A DNA stretch of 64,000 nt from Okapia johnstoni (taxonomy: Eukaryota > Chordata > Mammalia > Artiodactyla > Giraffidae): contig CM044311.1 in assembly GCA_024291935.2 (NCBI GenBank), positions 18,127,001-18,191,000 on the forward strand. The letters are read 5' to 3'. Position 1 is the stretch's first letter; the number at the start of each line of letters is the position of its first letter. The notes beneath the pieces were generated by a model that was not told the DNA's origin, made no database searches, and worked only from the letters and a program-made list of their open reading frames with translations. This document shows, one piece after another, positions 10,566-22,542 of the stretch. A program made the translations under genes and the position numbers.

Positions 10566-13189
10566 GTGCCAATTTCTTCTGAAACACACCTTCTGGAACT
10601 TTTTAAGAACTTTCATAAACTCCTGATATCATTTGAATCTACACATTAATAGCTAACATAAAAAAGATCACTAAAAAGACGATTAACTAATTAAAAAATC
10701 TCAATAGCACATACCCTTTGTGAATGAAACTAAGCAATTCATTAAAATTGGAAGTGGGCAAACTATAAACCATAAAAGTATGCTCTATAGTTAAATTTAT
10801 CCATGTACTACATAGATGATCACCACAAAGTTACCCCCCAAATCCTATTTATTACAGAGTGACCAAAAATGGCTCTGGAAAAAAAATTAGCAGTAACCTA
10901 GAAGGAGTGGTTACTGACAAAGAATATCCAACTGATGGTCTTTTTTCCATCAAAAGTGTTGGCAGCAGAGCACCAGATCTTCATCCAAGAAGATAGTTGA
11001 GGAAATATAGACAAGCTGGACAGTACAGCAGAACCAGGAACTTGATTAAATTTAGGAACTGTCCTGAACAGAAAAACAGAAGAATGAAGGCATTGATTAA
11101 ATAGTCAAATAGAGTAGATTTCACTGAAGTCACTAAAGATTCAGGGAGGCACTCACCCTAGCCTAATGTTCCCTTCCCTGAGATGGGGCAGGATGCAGAG
11201 ACAGAAGATGTCAGCCAACTAGACAGAGGTCCAGCAACTCAGACAAGGTCTTTTTCAGGGCCGTTAAGGAAGGGTGGAAAGAGAGGAAACTCAGGAAGAT
11301 AGGTAAGAGACGAACTCTGAAAAAATGTGAGGAATACGGGAATAAAGTTGAGGCAGGCACCAACAGAGAGTCCACCAAGAACACAGATTGGGTGAGTATG
11401 TTACTGGGTCATGATCAGACCCACCCAGTGGACAAGAGATGCTCTTAGGTTCAGCTGCCAACTTATTCTGTCTTAACAGACCCTTTGATGAGACAACCTG
11501 GGGCCTTAGCCTAACCCAGTGACCATGAATCATGTGCTTCAACACTAAGCCATTTTAACATAATGCCAAATGGAAGTGAAGAAAATAGGGTGCCTGTCCA
11601 AAGGAACAGAAATAATGGGCCAGCTCTCCCTTTGGTGCATTAACCTTCAGGGGAGAAAAAGAGCTTTAAGGACAGAGGAAGCAGCAGCTTCTCAGGCATT
11701 AAGAAGATTAAGGGAAATAGTATTGGGCTGAAGCAGAGAAGAAATGGTTTGCCTGTCTCGGAGAGGACATTTCTGTTGCTATTGCCCCTATAAACCATCT
11801 TCAACCTCGCTTCCAAATCGGGCTGGGCTGATGGGATTTTTTGAGCCAATATATCAAATTAGTCCTGCTGAGGAGACTCTGGAGGGAGGCCTGGAGCCAA
11901 GGAGTGCTGTGAAATTTATCTAAGTGACAGGACACTTATAGGTGAAAATGGAGCTCCTAGCTGCCACTGTGGACAACAGAGCTAAAATGATGTTAATTAG
12001 AAAGCCTGCACCTTTAGCTCCAGGAAGAAAAGAAGATTCAGAGAGCAGACCAATGTCCACCTAAAGTCTTTATTACAAGGCTTGAACTTGGGTGAAAATG
12101 TCTTGAACACAATCAGAAATTCAGAGATTTCCAGCACCATTAGGAGGACATGAGGGCTATAATGATGCATTCCTTCCCCATTCACTGGATTAAGAATGAT
12201 CAAGGTCACACAAATATTGCAAAAGCAAATAAACTACCTACTTAGCTTTAAGGCAAGAGGATGTGGGAAGATATTCAGCAGCTGAGTAAACCCTGAGAGG
12301 TCCTGAGGGGCCACCTTCAGTGTGGAAAGCTTCCCTTCCATCATCCTCGGGATGTAGGAGGCATAAATTGTGCTGAGCAAAGCCATAGGGATCATCCAAA
12401 CTTCTCACTGTAATATGGTCACCTTCAACAGACCACAGCCAAACACATTCTACTGATTTATGCTCTTGAGGGTTCACAGCAAGTTCATCTTCTTCATGTG
12501 GACCAGCTAAGCCCTCCCTCTCCCCAACCAAACTTCTCTACCTCAAATAGCATTTCTCGGGAAGCAGGTTCTAAGAGTTTAATGTGCAGAATGTTTACCT
12601 AGGAGTGCCTTAAGTTTCAACACCAGAGCAAAGAGGCAAAAGAAGCAAGAATCGGCCGAAGTTGAGTCATGACACAGACTATGACAACTTCAGTCAATGT
12701 CATGGCAGTTCTGATGTCAGATGTGTCTTTAGAGTTGTCCTGAGCTGGGCCAAGATGGCCAGGACTTTAAACCCTCCCTGACCAGTCACTGGATGTGGGC
12801 TACTCCAGGAAAGGGTATGATCGACAGGCAGGGCAGCTTTTTGTGGCTCAGCAGTCGCTGAGGAGCTGACAGCTGAAGGCTGATACTGACAGCATCCCAG
12901 CAGCTAGAGCAGTAGATTCTTCCTTAAAGGCAGATCTAGATATAGCACATCACATTGTCCATCGCATACTCTCCATGTGTTTCCGAAATTCCCCCAGAAC
13001 TCCAGGAAGAGAACATGGAATTGAAGTTGAACTTCCCCAACCTTTTTCAAAGCAGAAACCATAGGAGGAAAAGAAAAAACTCCAAGCATGAAAAATGTTT
13101 TGATGCCAAGCACCTTGAAGAGTTAAAGTAACAGCCTCTGTTGCAAATATGAGACAAAGATTGAAAGGTGGCTTTGATTGTAAAACAAT
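10566..13189. other. Unassigned sequence, no confirmed gene
   Basis: About 2.6 kb with no repeat I can name firmly. Minus-strand open frames of 97 codons (12238-12531) and 109 codons (12950-13279, entering the adjacent BovB end) show no recognisable domain. The stretch 12560-12900 has the patchy look of an old, unplaced repeat. Confidence 0.5.
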
Positions 13190-13326
13190 GATGGCATCAC
13201 CAATGCGATGGACATGAGTTTGGGTAGGCTCCAGGAGTTGGTGATCAACAGGGAAGCTGGTCCCCTTGCTGTAGTCCATGGGGGTCTCAAAGAGTCAGAC
13301 ATGACTGAGTGGCTGAACTGAACTGG
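13190..13326 (+). mobile_element. BovB LINE 3' terminus
   Basis: Only the last ~135 bp of BovB in sense orientation: 'gatggcatcacc', 'gatggacatgagttt', 'gagttggtgatcaacaggga', 'aaagagtcagacatgactga', ending in the characteristic 'ctgaactgaact'. Strongly 5'-truncated. Confidence 0.9.
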
Positions 13327-13374
13327 ATGTTTTCCCTTTGTCCCCCTTCTGTGAAATGTTCACAAGTTTCACTC

Positions 13375-13535
13375 AATCAGTGACTTCCTGTTGAGGGTCT
13401 GCTATGTGCTCAGCATTGCACTAGATCCAGCTGTGGGAGATGCTACAGAAACACTCAACAGGATCTCTAACTTTGAGGACGTTTTGGTCTAGATGGGAAG
13501 GGAGCATAAACACACAAAGGAGAACATCTTTTTGC
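13375..13535 (-). mobile_element. Possible L2-type fossil, antisense
   Basis: 'gggtctgctatgtgctcagc', 'gcactagatccagctgtggg' and 'gttttggtctagatgggaag' follow the order of the antisense L2 block (a 'ctactatgtgccaggcactg' phrase, then a 'ctagtggggaag' phrase). Diverged. Confidence 0.45.
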
Positions 13536-13559
13536 TCAACTACAAGCTCTTGGCAGGTT

Positions 13560-13672
13560 GAGACAGCATAGTGTAACGTGGTATAGCAAAGTTTCACTTA
13601 ATTACAGTATGAACTTTGTCACATTATTGATGTGACATTGATCAAGGCAGTTACATCTCTAAGGACCAGTTT
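13560..13672 (+). mobile_element. MIR SINE, 5' part (split)
   Basis: 'gacagcatagtgtaacgtgg' is the MIR 5' head, followed by diverged central words and 'ctctaaggaccagtttcc'. It stops abruptly at a T-rich run where an antisense L1 begins. The MIR resumes at about 13908. Confidence 0.75.
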
Positions 13673-13905
13673 CCTTTTTTATATTGAAGTATGGTTGATG
13701 TATAATACACAAATTATAGGTGTACAATGTAATGATTCACATTTTTAAAAGCTTATACTCCATTATAGTTATTTTAGAATATTGGCTATATTCCCTAATG
13801 TTATACAGTATATCCTTGTAGCTTATTTTATACCTAATAGCTTGTATGTCTTTTCCTCCTACCCCTATACTGCCACCCCCTACCCCACATCTAGCGTACT
13901 TAGCT
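13673..13905 (-). mobile_element. Old LINE-1 3' end, antisense, inserted in MIR
   Basis: 'tattgaagtatggttgatgt', 'aattataggtgtacaatg', 'gctatattccctaatgtta' and 'tatacagtatatccttgtag' are the antisense L1 3' UTR. The T-rich left edge is its poly(A) tail. It lies between the two halves of a MIR. Confidence 0.82.
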
Positions 13906-13907
13906 TA

Positions 13908-13975
13908 CCAGTGTGTTGTGAAAATTAAATAATTCAGAGGTTGTAAGTATGCTTTGTAAGTTATAAGAGGCAATG
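13908..13975 (+). mobile_element. MIR SINE, 3' part (split)
   Basis: 'gtgttgtgaaaattaaataa' corresponds to the MIR 'gttgtgaggattaaatgag' block that should directly follow the 'cagtttcc' block ending at 13672. This supports one MIR interrupted by the L1. Confidence 0.6.
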
Positions 13976-14742
13976 CAGACATTTGCTGCTCCTTTCATAC
14001 CCAACTCTTAGTATGTCAGAGAAGGAACAGAAAAACCGATGAGCTGGAGAAGTTAAAGAGATTTCAGAGGAGAGTCGAACATTCGAGCAAGGGCTGCGAA
14101 CTGGCTGCTTCTGTGACGTATTCTGGGTGATGTTAGTCTTGTCTCTTCTGAACACCTTTAGAAGGGGCGAATCATTCTAAACATGTTCCAGGTTCAAGCC
14201 AGGCACATCCTTCCCACTGCCTGTAAAGCCCACTGATGAACAAGCCCTGGCAACAGAGCTGGGCTAAAGAGTTTGTTACCGAACTTGCTGCAGCAGCACG
14301 GAGCGCACGTGGGAGGAACTTCCTACGGAAGTGGGCCTGTGTGGGCGGACCCTGAGGAGGACGGAACCAGGACCCCGGGGTGGACTGGAGGCTGTGGGGA
14401 GGTGGGTGTTTTCATGACTAATTAGCTTATTACGCTTTATCGAGCAGGCGGGAGGGTTAAATTGAGGTTTAGAGTTGTCATAGGTAAACAGTAGAGTGGG
14501 GAGGGGAGGAGGCTTAGTCATTCCTGTATGGGTAGCATGGCCCTGTCTCCTCCTAAATGTGGTCACAGTGCAGCTCTGTCTGAACACTGTATCTATTCTG
14601 TGAACAGGTTTATGATCCTCCAGAAAGGTCACAGCATTGCTGGCAGCAAAGCCATTGTCTTTATTTCTCATATCTTCCATACCACCCCACGTACACATCT
14701 GCATAACTCTCTGGGTTTCTTTAGATGCCCGAATTTGCTACT
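13976..14742. other. Unique sequence with a small CpG-rich patch
   Basis: About 11 CpG dinucleotides fall within 14272-14452, in a window otherwise poor in CpG. A minus-strand open frame of 142 codons (14276-14704) crosses it, rich in Pro, Ser, Thr and Arg toward its C-terminus. I recognise no domain. The patch could be an unrecognised LTR, a small CpG island or chance. No promoter elements are clear. Confidence 0.45.
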
Positions 14743-15144
14743 CTTATAGGCAGAATTGTGTACTCACAAAATGCATATGTTGAAGTCCTAATCCAGTATG
14801 TTAGACTGTGACTGTATTTGGAGATGGGGCCTTTAGAGAGGTGATTATGTTAAGTGAGGCCATTAGGATGAGCCCTAATCCAATCTGACCACATCCTTAT
14901 AAGAAGAGGAGAGAAGAACACAGAGAGAGACATCACTGATGGACCACACAGAGGAAGGATCTCATGAGGACACAGGAAGAAGATGGTCATCTGCACGCCA
15001 AGCAGAGAGGCCTCAGAAGAAACCAAGCCTGCCAACACTTTGATCTTGAACTTCCAGCCTCCAGAACTGTGAGAAAATAATGTCTATTGTTTAAGCCCTT
15101 CAGTCTGTGGTACTTTGTTATGGAAGCCCTAGAAAACAAATACA
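14743..15144 (+). mobile_element. MLT1-type LTR (ERVL-MaLR), solo
   Basis: The MaLR LTR word order is clear: 'gcagaattgtgtactcac', 'atgcatatgttgaagtccta', 'gtgactgtatttggagatgg', 'ccttataagaagagga', 'cagcctccagaactgtgaga', 'agtctgtggtactttgttat'. About 400 bp, so near full length. No internal retroviral sequence lies on either side, hence a solo LTR. The subfamily is not resolvable by eye. Confidence 0.87.
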
Positions 15145-15246
15145 GTTACCCTCCCTTCATTGAAATAGGACATCTTGTAAGTAACAGTTCAGGCTGAGAG
15201 AAGCCTAACTCAGCCAGGGGGAAGCTTTAGAGGAACTGATATGAAG

Positions 15247-15785
15247 AATGGTCTTGCTCCTTGGAAGAAAAGCTATGATAAATTTAGACAGCATATCAAA
15301 AAGCAGAGACATCACTTTGCTAGCAAAGGTCCTTATAGTCAAAGCTATGGTTTTTCCAGTAGTCAGATACAGATGTGAAAGTTGCACCATAAAGAATACT
15401 GAGCACCAAAGAATTGATGCTATCATATTGTGGTGCTAGGGAAGACTCTCAAGAGTTCCCTGGACTAGACGAAGATCAAACCAGTTAATCCTAAAGGAAA
15501 TTAACCCTGAATATTCATGGAAAGGACTATCACTGAAGCTGAAGTTATAATACTTTGGCCACCTGATGCAAAGAGCTGACTCATTGGAAAAGACCCCAAC
15601 ATTGGGGAAGATTGAGGGCAGGAGGAGAAGGAGATGTCAGAGGATGAGATGGCTAGATAACACAACCAACTCAAAGGATATGAATTGAGCAAACTCTAGG
15701 AGATAGTAAAGGATAGGGAAGCCTGGCATGCTGCAGTCCATGGGGTCACAAAGAGTTGGACACGACTTAGTGACTGAAAAACAAC
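15247..15785 (+). mobile_element. BovB LINE, 3' portion, sense
   Basis: Starts at 'cttgctccttggaagaaaag' and runs to the 3' end 'tggacacgacttagtgactg'. It covers the region downstream of the reverse transcriptase catalytic motifs. Multiple stops and indels leave only short frames. About 540 bp of a ~3 kb element is present. No clear TSD. Confidence 0.93.
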
Positions 15786-15849
15786 AACTTGAATCGCCAG
15801 TTAGAATATGGCCAGCAGAGAAGGAGGAAAGAGCATGCTTATGGCAGAG

Positions 15850-16036
15850 AATCTGGAAGTGTGGTCCCTACACCAGTAGTATCAGCCTCATCTGGGAACT
15901 TGTTAAAAATGCAAATTCTTACCCCTTTCTCACACAGACTAAATCCAAATCTCTGGGGTAGGGCTCAGCCATCTGTATTCAACAAACTCTCCAAGTGATG
16001 CTGTTGTTGGCCAGGGTTTAAAAACCACAGCCCTAC
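15850..16036 (+). mobile_element. MER5A (hAT-Charlie, non-autonomous)
   Basis: 'gaagtgtggtccctacacca', 'catctgggaacttgttaaaa', 'atgcaaattcttacccc', 'tctctggggtagggctcagc', 'caaactctccaagtgatgct' and 'aaaaaccacagccct' follow MER5A from end to end. About 187 bp, the expected length for this ancient DNA transposon. Confidence 0.92.
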
Positions 16037-19000
16037 GGTAGACAAGAAGGCTCCCAAGTGCAATCATGAATAGTTCAGTGTAACTAATAAATACTAGCAT
16101 GACTCAGAAAGATTTAAAGAGAAAAGTGGAAAAGATTGTGGGAAAGAAGTGGGAAAGATTGAGGCCTTGAAAGAGGTAGAAGGTGGGTGGTATGAGGAAG
16201 AGGAGAGGCAGTCGGGGATACAGAAATAAGGAGTGGAAGCTCTTGACTATGGCTTAATCCTTAGTTTAGGACTTGAAGTCTAAACATTGCAGTGCCCTAA
16301 GGTGAACATGACCCTAAAATTAAGATGCTTAGGACCAAGGGCACATTATTCTAGATATTCTACCACGACAAAGACTTAATGAAGCACTTCTTCAACAATC
16401 ATCTGAAGTGGTGAAAAACACTTTAAACAGTCTATCCAAAAAAGTTAAAAGTTCTCAGGCTGAGAATTATGGTCATTGGAAGAGATATTTTAAAGCCAAA
16501 TTGAAGAGGATGTAAAAGTTGCATTAATCGTCCAGAAGGCATCCTTTGTGTGGAATGCAACCTCGGCTTATAGGCTTTTAGTGAAATTAAATCTCTTCAC
16601 ACCTCGCCAAACTTGTGACTTTCCCGTATGAGGGAATTGGAGCCCACCTTCCGGAAAAGGGTTGCTGCAGTGCTCATCTGCCAATGTTTTACTGGCTAGG
16701 GATGGGGATGGGGTAATTGATGCAGCAGCCAAAGAACAAAAACCATGAGCCCAGTGGAGGAAAGACGATCTCCATCATGATACTTTGGACTTAATGAAAT
16801 TTGCTGTCAGCAAATGGAGTCATTCAAATCTAAGATTGGAAAGTTGTAATCAGTCTTGCATTCAGTCTGGGTTGTTTCTGTTCTATTGTGTTTACAGAAT
16901 CGATCTGAGTTGCTTTTGCTTTCCCATGCCACACAAATGCCTCTGACCAATTATTCATCCTTTCTGCCCTCCTGATGGGGATGAGTTTGTGTGCTGTAAA
17001 TCATCGTCCCATTCAGTGTATTTGCTTGGAACCTGGACTTCTGTGTTGACAGTGAGTGACTAATTTGCATGCTTCTGTCTCCTCCCTTGCTCCTACCTTC
17101 CACAGATGTGATCATTTATGCTTTAGCTTTTTTGCATCCCTTTATAGCATGAACCTGTTTCTTCATGTTCATTTAACTGCACCCTGGGAAATTATCTATC
17201 CACATACTTGGTGGCAAAAGGCAAGAGCAGATGGCTCCAAAACTGAAATGGGAGTTATTCTGAAAACTCAAAGGGAAAGATTGTGTTCAGAGACTGGATT
17301 ATGTGTATTTTGCATTTTTTAGTTCCCATAAAAAAGTTGACTTCCTCAAATCAGATATAGATTTGACTAAACCATTTATTCAGCAATGGCTTTTTTGCCC
17401 CTAACAGTGACATAAAATATTTGAGCATTTTCTTTCCTCACTGATAACAAAACTATTCAAATGTACTGCCATGATATTTATTTAATTAGCTTGCTGAAAT
17501 CTTTCTATGGAGAAATAAATTCAACTTTACTTTTTCTTTTTTAGACATAAAATGAAGCTGACTTCCAGTGCTACAATATTTTACTGTGATCTGAGACTCC
17601 CAAAGATGAAACCTGGAAAATACAAATTTAAAAGGTGCCTCATATAAACTGTACTTTTATTTTAATCAGCACTTATATTCACTTTCTTTTTCTTTTTTTA
17701 TTTGCCAGCTTTCCTTCTGATTGTATCATAATAACTGTCTAGACAGTGTTCCCAACTGTGATGGATTTTAAGAGACTGTACAAATGAGACCAGAAAAAAA
17801 TAAATTAGCAGTACTGTGCATTAAAGTGCCTCAGTTTAAAGCATTATGAATAGAAAAATCACCAACCACTTACATATCAGCTAAGATAGCCTACTATCTA
17901 TTCACTTTCTTCAAGGTTGTGATTAGAAAGTTCTTATCCAACTTGCTATCCAAAGGTATAATAAATAATTATACCTGTATTATACCTATGTTATTTATTA
18001 TAATAAATAATAATAACTGACTTACAACAGTATGTTTCTAGGTTCCCATTTAACTTTTTGTTTTATACTAGATGCATGGGAATCTAGATTTGAAGGTTAA
18101 GTTACAACTTCAGTTATAATGGTCTTAGAGATTGGTCTTAGGAGTTTCTGACTTCTTCGGTCACTTGCAGGATTGTCATCAGATTCAAAGCCACAATTAC
18201 TAAGGTTTTACTTGAAGCAACACAACAATAACAATGACAATAAATAATGTCAGAAACAATTCTCCCAGTCGATACTTAATCAGTAGGAACTGGCATAATC
18301 ATAATGAAAGACTTTTCAGCAGATTGAAAATCAGCTTATACCTTAAGCATCCCCTAGTCCAGGGTCTTACCATTCCTCTTCTGCAGCCTCAGTCCCTTCT
18401 CTTAATGACCTGACACCTAAAGTTTAACACCTGGCCCAGTAGGGCAACTCCATTCATGGTACGTTCTGGTTGGCTATTACTGATTGATAAGTAAATATGC
18501 TATAAGTATTTTTCATGTCATTCCTGATTAAACTTTATCATTTACTATCTCAGCTAATGTTAGTATCCAGTACAGTCAGATAAAAAGGGGTCTCAGAACA
18601 ATTCCAACATGTGTGAAACAAAAGCAAAGGAGCTAGAAGAAGTCATGAAGGGGGGAATAAAAGAGGATGCACTGGGACAGGATTTCTGATGTGAAGCTTC
18701 GAAAAGACTTCTATATTTGCAAGCAAATCTCTATTTTAGCATTCTCTTTCAGGTCAACTTATCTTTGCCAATTACCTAATTGCTCTATAGGATTTTCTCA
18801 GAGATAGGATGACTTGCTGTGTTCTGCAGTATGTCACAAGATATATTCAGTCCCCAAGGTTAGAATCTGGGAATATTCGGAGGTGGGCAGGATTCTACCT
18901 ACAAGCTTATATGGATTCAGTAGATGGTACCCCAACCAGATCTCCTTTACTGAGCCAGGGCACCCATCCCCCAGCAGCTGGTGTTAGTTTCTAGTGGTTC

Positions 19001-19112
19001 ACAGATGCCCCCTCTTATAGGTAATTGTGTCAGCCATGGAGAACACCCTTGCCTGGAGATGCCTAGGACATGTTCTTCCACCACAACCAGAATATCTTGC
19101 TCCCAAGGAGAG
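16037..19112. other. Unassigned sequence, no confirmed gene
   Basis: The longest repeat-poor stretch (about 3 kb). No gene is called. Near 17528-17541 a pyrimidine tract and AG precede a short open segment (17544-17634), which looks exon-like but has a weak donor. Around 17950-18015 the sequence is almost pure A/T. Confidence 0.55.
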
Positions 19113-19327
19113 TCTGGGCTTCCCAGGTGGCCCAACAGGTAAAAAATCCACCTGCAATGCAGGAGATGCAAGTTTGATCTCTAGGTCGGGAAGATTCCCT
19201 GGAAGAGGGCATGGCAACCCACTCCATTATGCTTGCCTAGAGAATTCCATGGACAGAGGAGCCTGGTAGGCTACAGTCCAGAGAGTTGCAAAGAGTCAGA
19301 CACAACAGAAGTGACTGAACACACAAG
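19113..19327 (+). mobile_element. Bov-tA SINE, sense
   Basis: tRNA-like head 'ggcttcccaggtggcccaac', then 'cctgcaatgcaggagatgca', 'ggcatggcaacccactcc', 'ccatggacagaggagcctgg' and 'gagtcagacacaacagaag', ending in 'gaacacacaag'. Full length. No clear TSD. Confidence 0.95.
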
Positions 19328-19904
19328 AATAGATTCTCCCTTTGCAGGACAATTCTGTGGTACCATTTATGCTCCAGAGCCCATCATGGAATCAGGCTGA
19401 GCTAGACACCACCCTTTGGTTTAGCTTCTTCTGCTGCACTACTCTGCTCTCTCCGTGTCCTTGAAGACTTGTCCTTAATCAGTCTCTTAAAGAATCCCCA
19501 TGTCAGTCTCCACTTTTAGACAACCCAACACAACTTTTTTCTTGGAGGCAGAATTAAAGACTTTTTTCCTAAATATAAATGACAAAAATATATTTTTAGA
19601 CTTTTACCCAGTCTTATTTTTAGACTTTTATCAAATTTGAGGGACATTAATAATGTTTAATATTTATTTTCTACTAATTATACTATGACAAATCTAAAAT
19701 AGAACATAGTTCTAGGTTTTATGCTGTTGCAATACTTTGTTTTCTTTTTGTGGGACTTTCATATTTGAAACTCATGTTTTCCCTGTTTCTGATTATCCTG
19801 CATATACAGACATAAAGGAAAGTGTCAGTACTTTGTAGATTACAGTTAGCACCTCAGCTAGTACAAAAGGCAGCTGGGTAGTTTTGGTTTTCACCCCCCA
19901 TCCA
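19328..19904. other. Unassigned sequence, no gene seen
   Basis: Mixed unique sequence. The 19560-19760 part is T-rich with no identifiable element. Confidence 0.55.
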
Positions 19905-20345
19905 CTCTCCACCCTTTTCCATCCTGCTCTGAGCCTCCAAGACTCTAACTTCTGAGGACTTCACCAACAGCCTTCTTTGCCCTCCAACTTTCAGTTCAGC
20001 CGATGGAAGACATTCATCAAGAAATTGAAGGATTAGTGAAGAATGAAAAAAGCATTTTTATTCCAACAGCTACCTTCTCGCCAGGTCATTACAGGCAGAC
20101 TCTGACCCTCTACCCAAGGCCCCCGTTTCTATGGGGCAGCCCTTTTCATTGAGCTATTCTATGTTCCGGTAACTTAGCTACTCCCCACCCAGACCTCTCA
20201 GAACCCCTGCTTTTGCTGGCCCTAGGGATTGCCCTATCCTTTGTTGCTTAACCCTGCCCACTTCACTGTAAATGCTCTCTTCATTAAACTCCCTTCAGCG
20301 GTCCCTTTGAGAGTGTGATATTATGCCTGGGCACTGGGTAAAGCA
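19905..20345 (+). mobile_element. Possible old LINE/LTR-type repeat, family unsure
   Basis: The 3' part ('gcttaaccctgcccacttca', 'ttcattaaactcccttca', 'tttgagagtgtgatat') and an upstream 'ttccggtaacttagctactc' block resemble a common ancient mammalian repeat end. I cannot name the family with confidence. Confidence 0.4.
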
Positions 20346-21999
20346 ATAGGATATCCTAACTTGGCTAACACTGGAATGGAAAATATTTCTTACTAGGGAA
20401 AAAAAAATGAATCTGGTAAAAATATGTAAGTCATTCCTAGGGTATCTGATTACTCAGGAACTCCAATACTCATTGTTACCGATTGATGTTTTGGGTTATA
20501 GTCATTCAATCATTCTTGTTTTCAGTTATTCCATAACCAGGTATTGATCACCAGCTAAGACTGATGCTCTGTGAGCTACGGTAGCCATGCAGAGAACAGA
20601 ACCATAGTGTCATGCACAACATCATAAATTTCTCCCTGTGAATGATGTCCAGGTTACCTTTGAACAGTGACTGTAGGTGAATGAAAATGCTAAAGAATGG
20701 AAGCAAACATTCTGACCTCTGGTACTGAAATGAGAAAGCCCAGGGATTAAAGGAATGAAAGTGATTTGTAAAACAATTGTTCTTAAAATAAGCAACTGGA
20801 GTACCGCTCTGGAGAGGTTTCAACAGATGAAGAGGTAATCAACCCTTTGTATGGAAAAGTCTGCACCCTAGAAGATGCCTGGTAGCTAAGTGGGTCATCT
20901 TCAAGCTGCGCTGAAAATTGGGGTGAAAAGAGCTGTGAGTCCCAAATGCTTTGGAAACAATTTCCCAGGCTTGTCTTACCTAAGGGGCACATCGTTCAAC
21001 AGGGACTTAACAGTCAATTTAGTGAAAGTCAGTCAAATAAACTGTTTGATATTCTCAGGACTAAAAAACCAATTGTATGACTGAGGTTTTCATTTTACAA
21101 GGCAGTCATTGTAGAAAGGATGTAAATTTTTCAGATGATTGCTTTTAGCATAACACTGATGTTTAATCTCTGAGTCTTTCCACTACAGACATCTTGAAAC
21201 AGAGGAAATAAATGCTGCAGAGCCAAAAACAAGTCTTCAGGGCAAAAACCTGGCTTAGGGTACCTCTTAAAAAACATCTCTGCATTTTGCTGCATGTTCT
21301 ATATTGCTGAATCATAGCTCAATATTTCTCCCCCCAAATGTATTTCTTTAAATGAAAAGAGCTAGAGAAATGCTTATATAATCAAGAAAATGTATTGAAT
21401 TTAACAAAAGTATAGAGGGTGGCTTTCATTCTTAACCCCTACCGCTTGATCCAGTTTCTGACACTTCTGATTATGCCAAGCAGATTGTTGTATGACTAAA
21501 AACAACAGAAGTTACTTGTAGATGACAATAATTCTATCTATGTATAAGATGATGAAGAGATATCTGACAAAGATATTGACCAGTGTTGCAATTATTTGAG
21601 AACTGTCTGATCCATGTCATATAAATTTACTTGAAATTATATTACATGTAGATATGTAAGTCCATGTTGAAATATAAAGATTTGCTGATGTTTTTGTGAA
21701 ATACAGTCTTATTTCTAGTCTATGCTCATATTCATCACACATGCTATCTGTATTTTGAAGACATTGATGGGGAATGGAAAGCGTTATATGCCCCAGGTAC
21801 AAATTGATCTTCAAGAAGAGTGGGATTAATTACTGAACACTCTTTTGGCTAAAACAGTCAACAATGGCACACTGTTGGTTGGCTGATCACTGCCCAATAC
21901 AAGGGTTCCCTCGTAGACAAGAAATTTGGGAGTGAAACGGGTTGTCAACACAGGGTTTCTGAGTGCCTTGGGAGTCGAACTGTACGCCATTTATCTTGA
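20346..21999. other. Unassigned sequence, no gene seen
   Basis: About 1.65 kb. Open frames are 91 codons or shorter with no recognisable domain. No named repeat. Confidence 0.55.
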
Positions 22000-22070
22000 T
22001 ATTTCAAAACCTAGGTCAGTGTTTGGCATACACTAGATGCAGTATATAAACACTGGTTATAAACATTTGA
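22000..22070 (+). mobile_element. MIR/L2 3'-end fragment
   Basis: 'tcagtgtttggcatacacta' followed by 'tatataaacactggttat' resembles the shared 'cagtgcctggcacatagta ... caataaa' 3' end of MIR and L2. Too short to choose between them. Confidence 0.45.
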
Positions 22071-22495
22071 GGGGTGAGTCAGTGTGTTTTGAGTTTTAGT
22101 AAAGAGTAATATTCACTGCACCTCTCTAGGGCATGAAAGTGTCAAAATAATAAATGACCTCATTTGGCAGGGTAGGAAACAGGCCCCCAATTTGACATGG
22201 AGTAACTTCGTGAGAGATAAACATAGTAGGCATGATGTATTTGTCTTCCTAGAAAACCAATGGCTTCCCCTTAAATCCAACCCAAAGGGTTCCATTCTTT
22301 ATACATAGCCCTCAGTGGTCATCTGTGATAGAGATGAATTTGGTCCACACTGAGAGAAATATCACATTTTTATTTTCTTAAATCAACTTAGTTCAACTGT
22401 GGCCCATCTTTGAATTCCCACCCATGCTTGACCCCAGCCTCCAGTGCCCACTCCCCCAAGTGTGCATGAACATAAGTGTGCATGAACATGTGTGT

Positions 22496-22542
22496 GCAGG
22501 TGCACATACACACACATACACACACACATACACACACACACA
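22496..22542. repeat. Imperfect (CA)n microsatellite
   Basis: CACATACACACA-type run interrupted by T substitutions. It lies in sequence (22071-24682) in which I otherwise recognise no gene or repeat. Confidence 0.9.
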
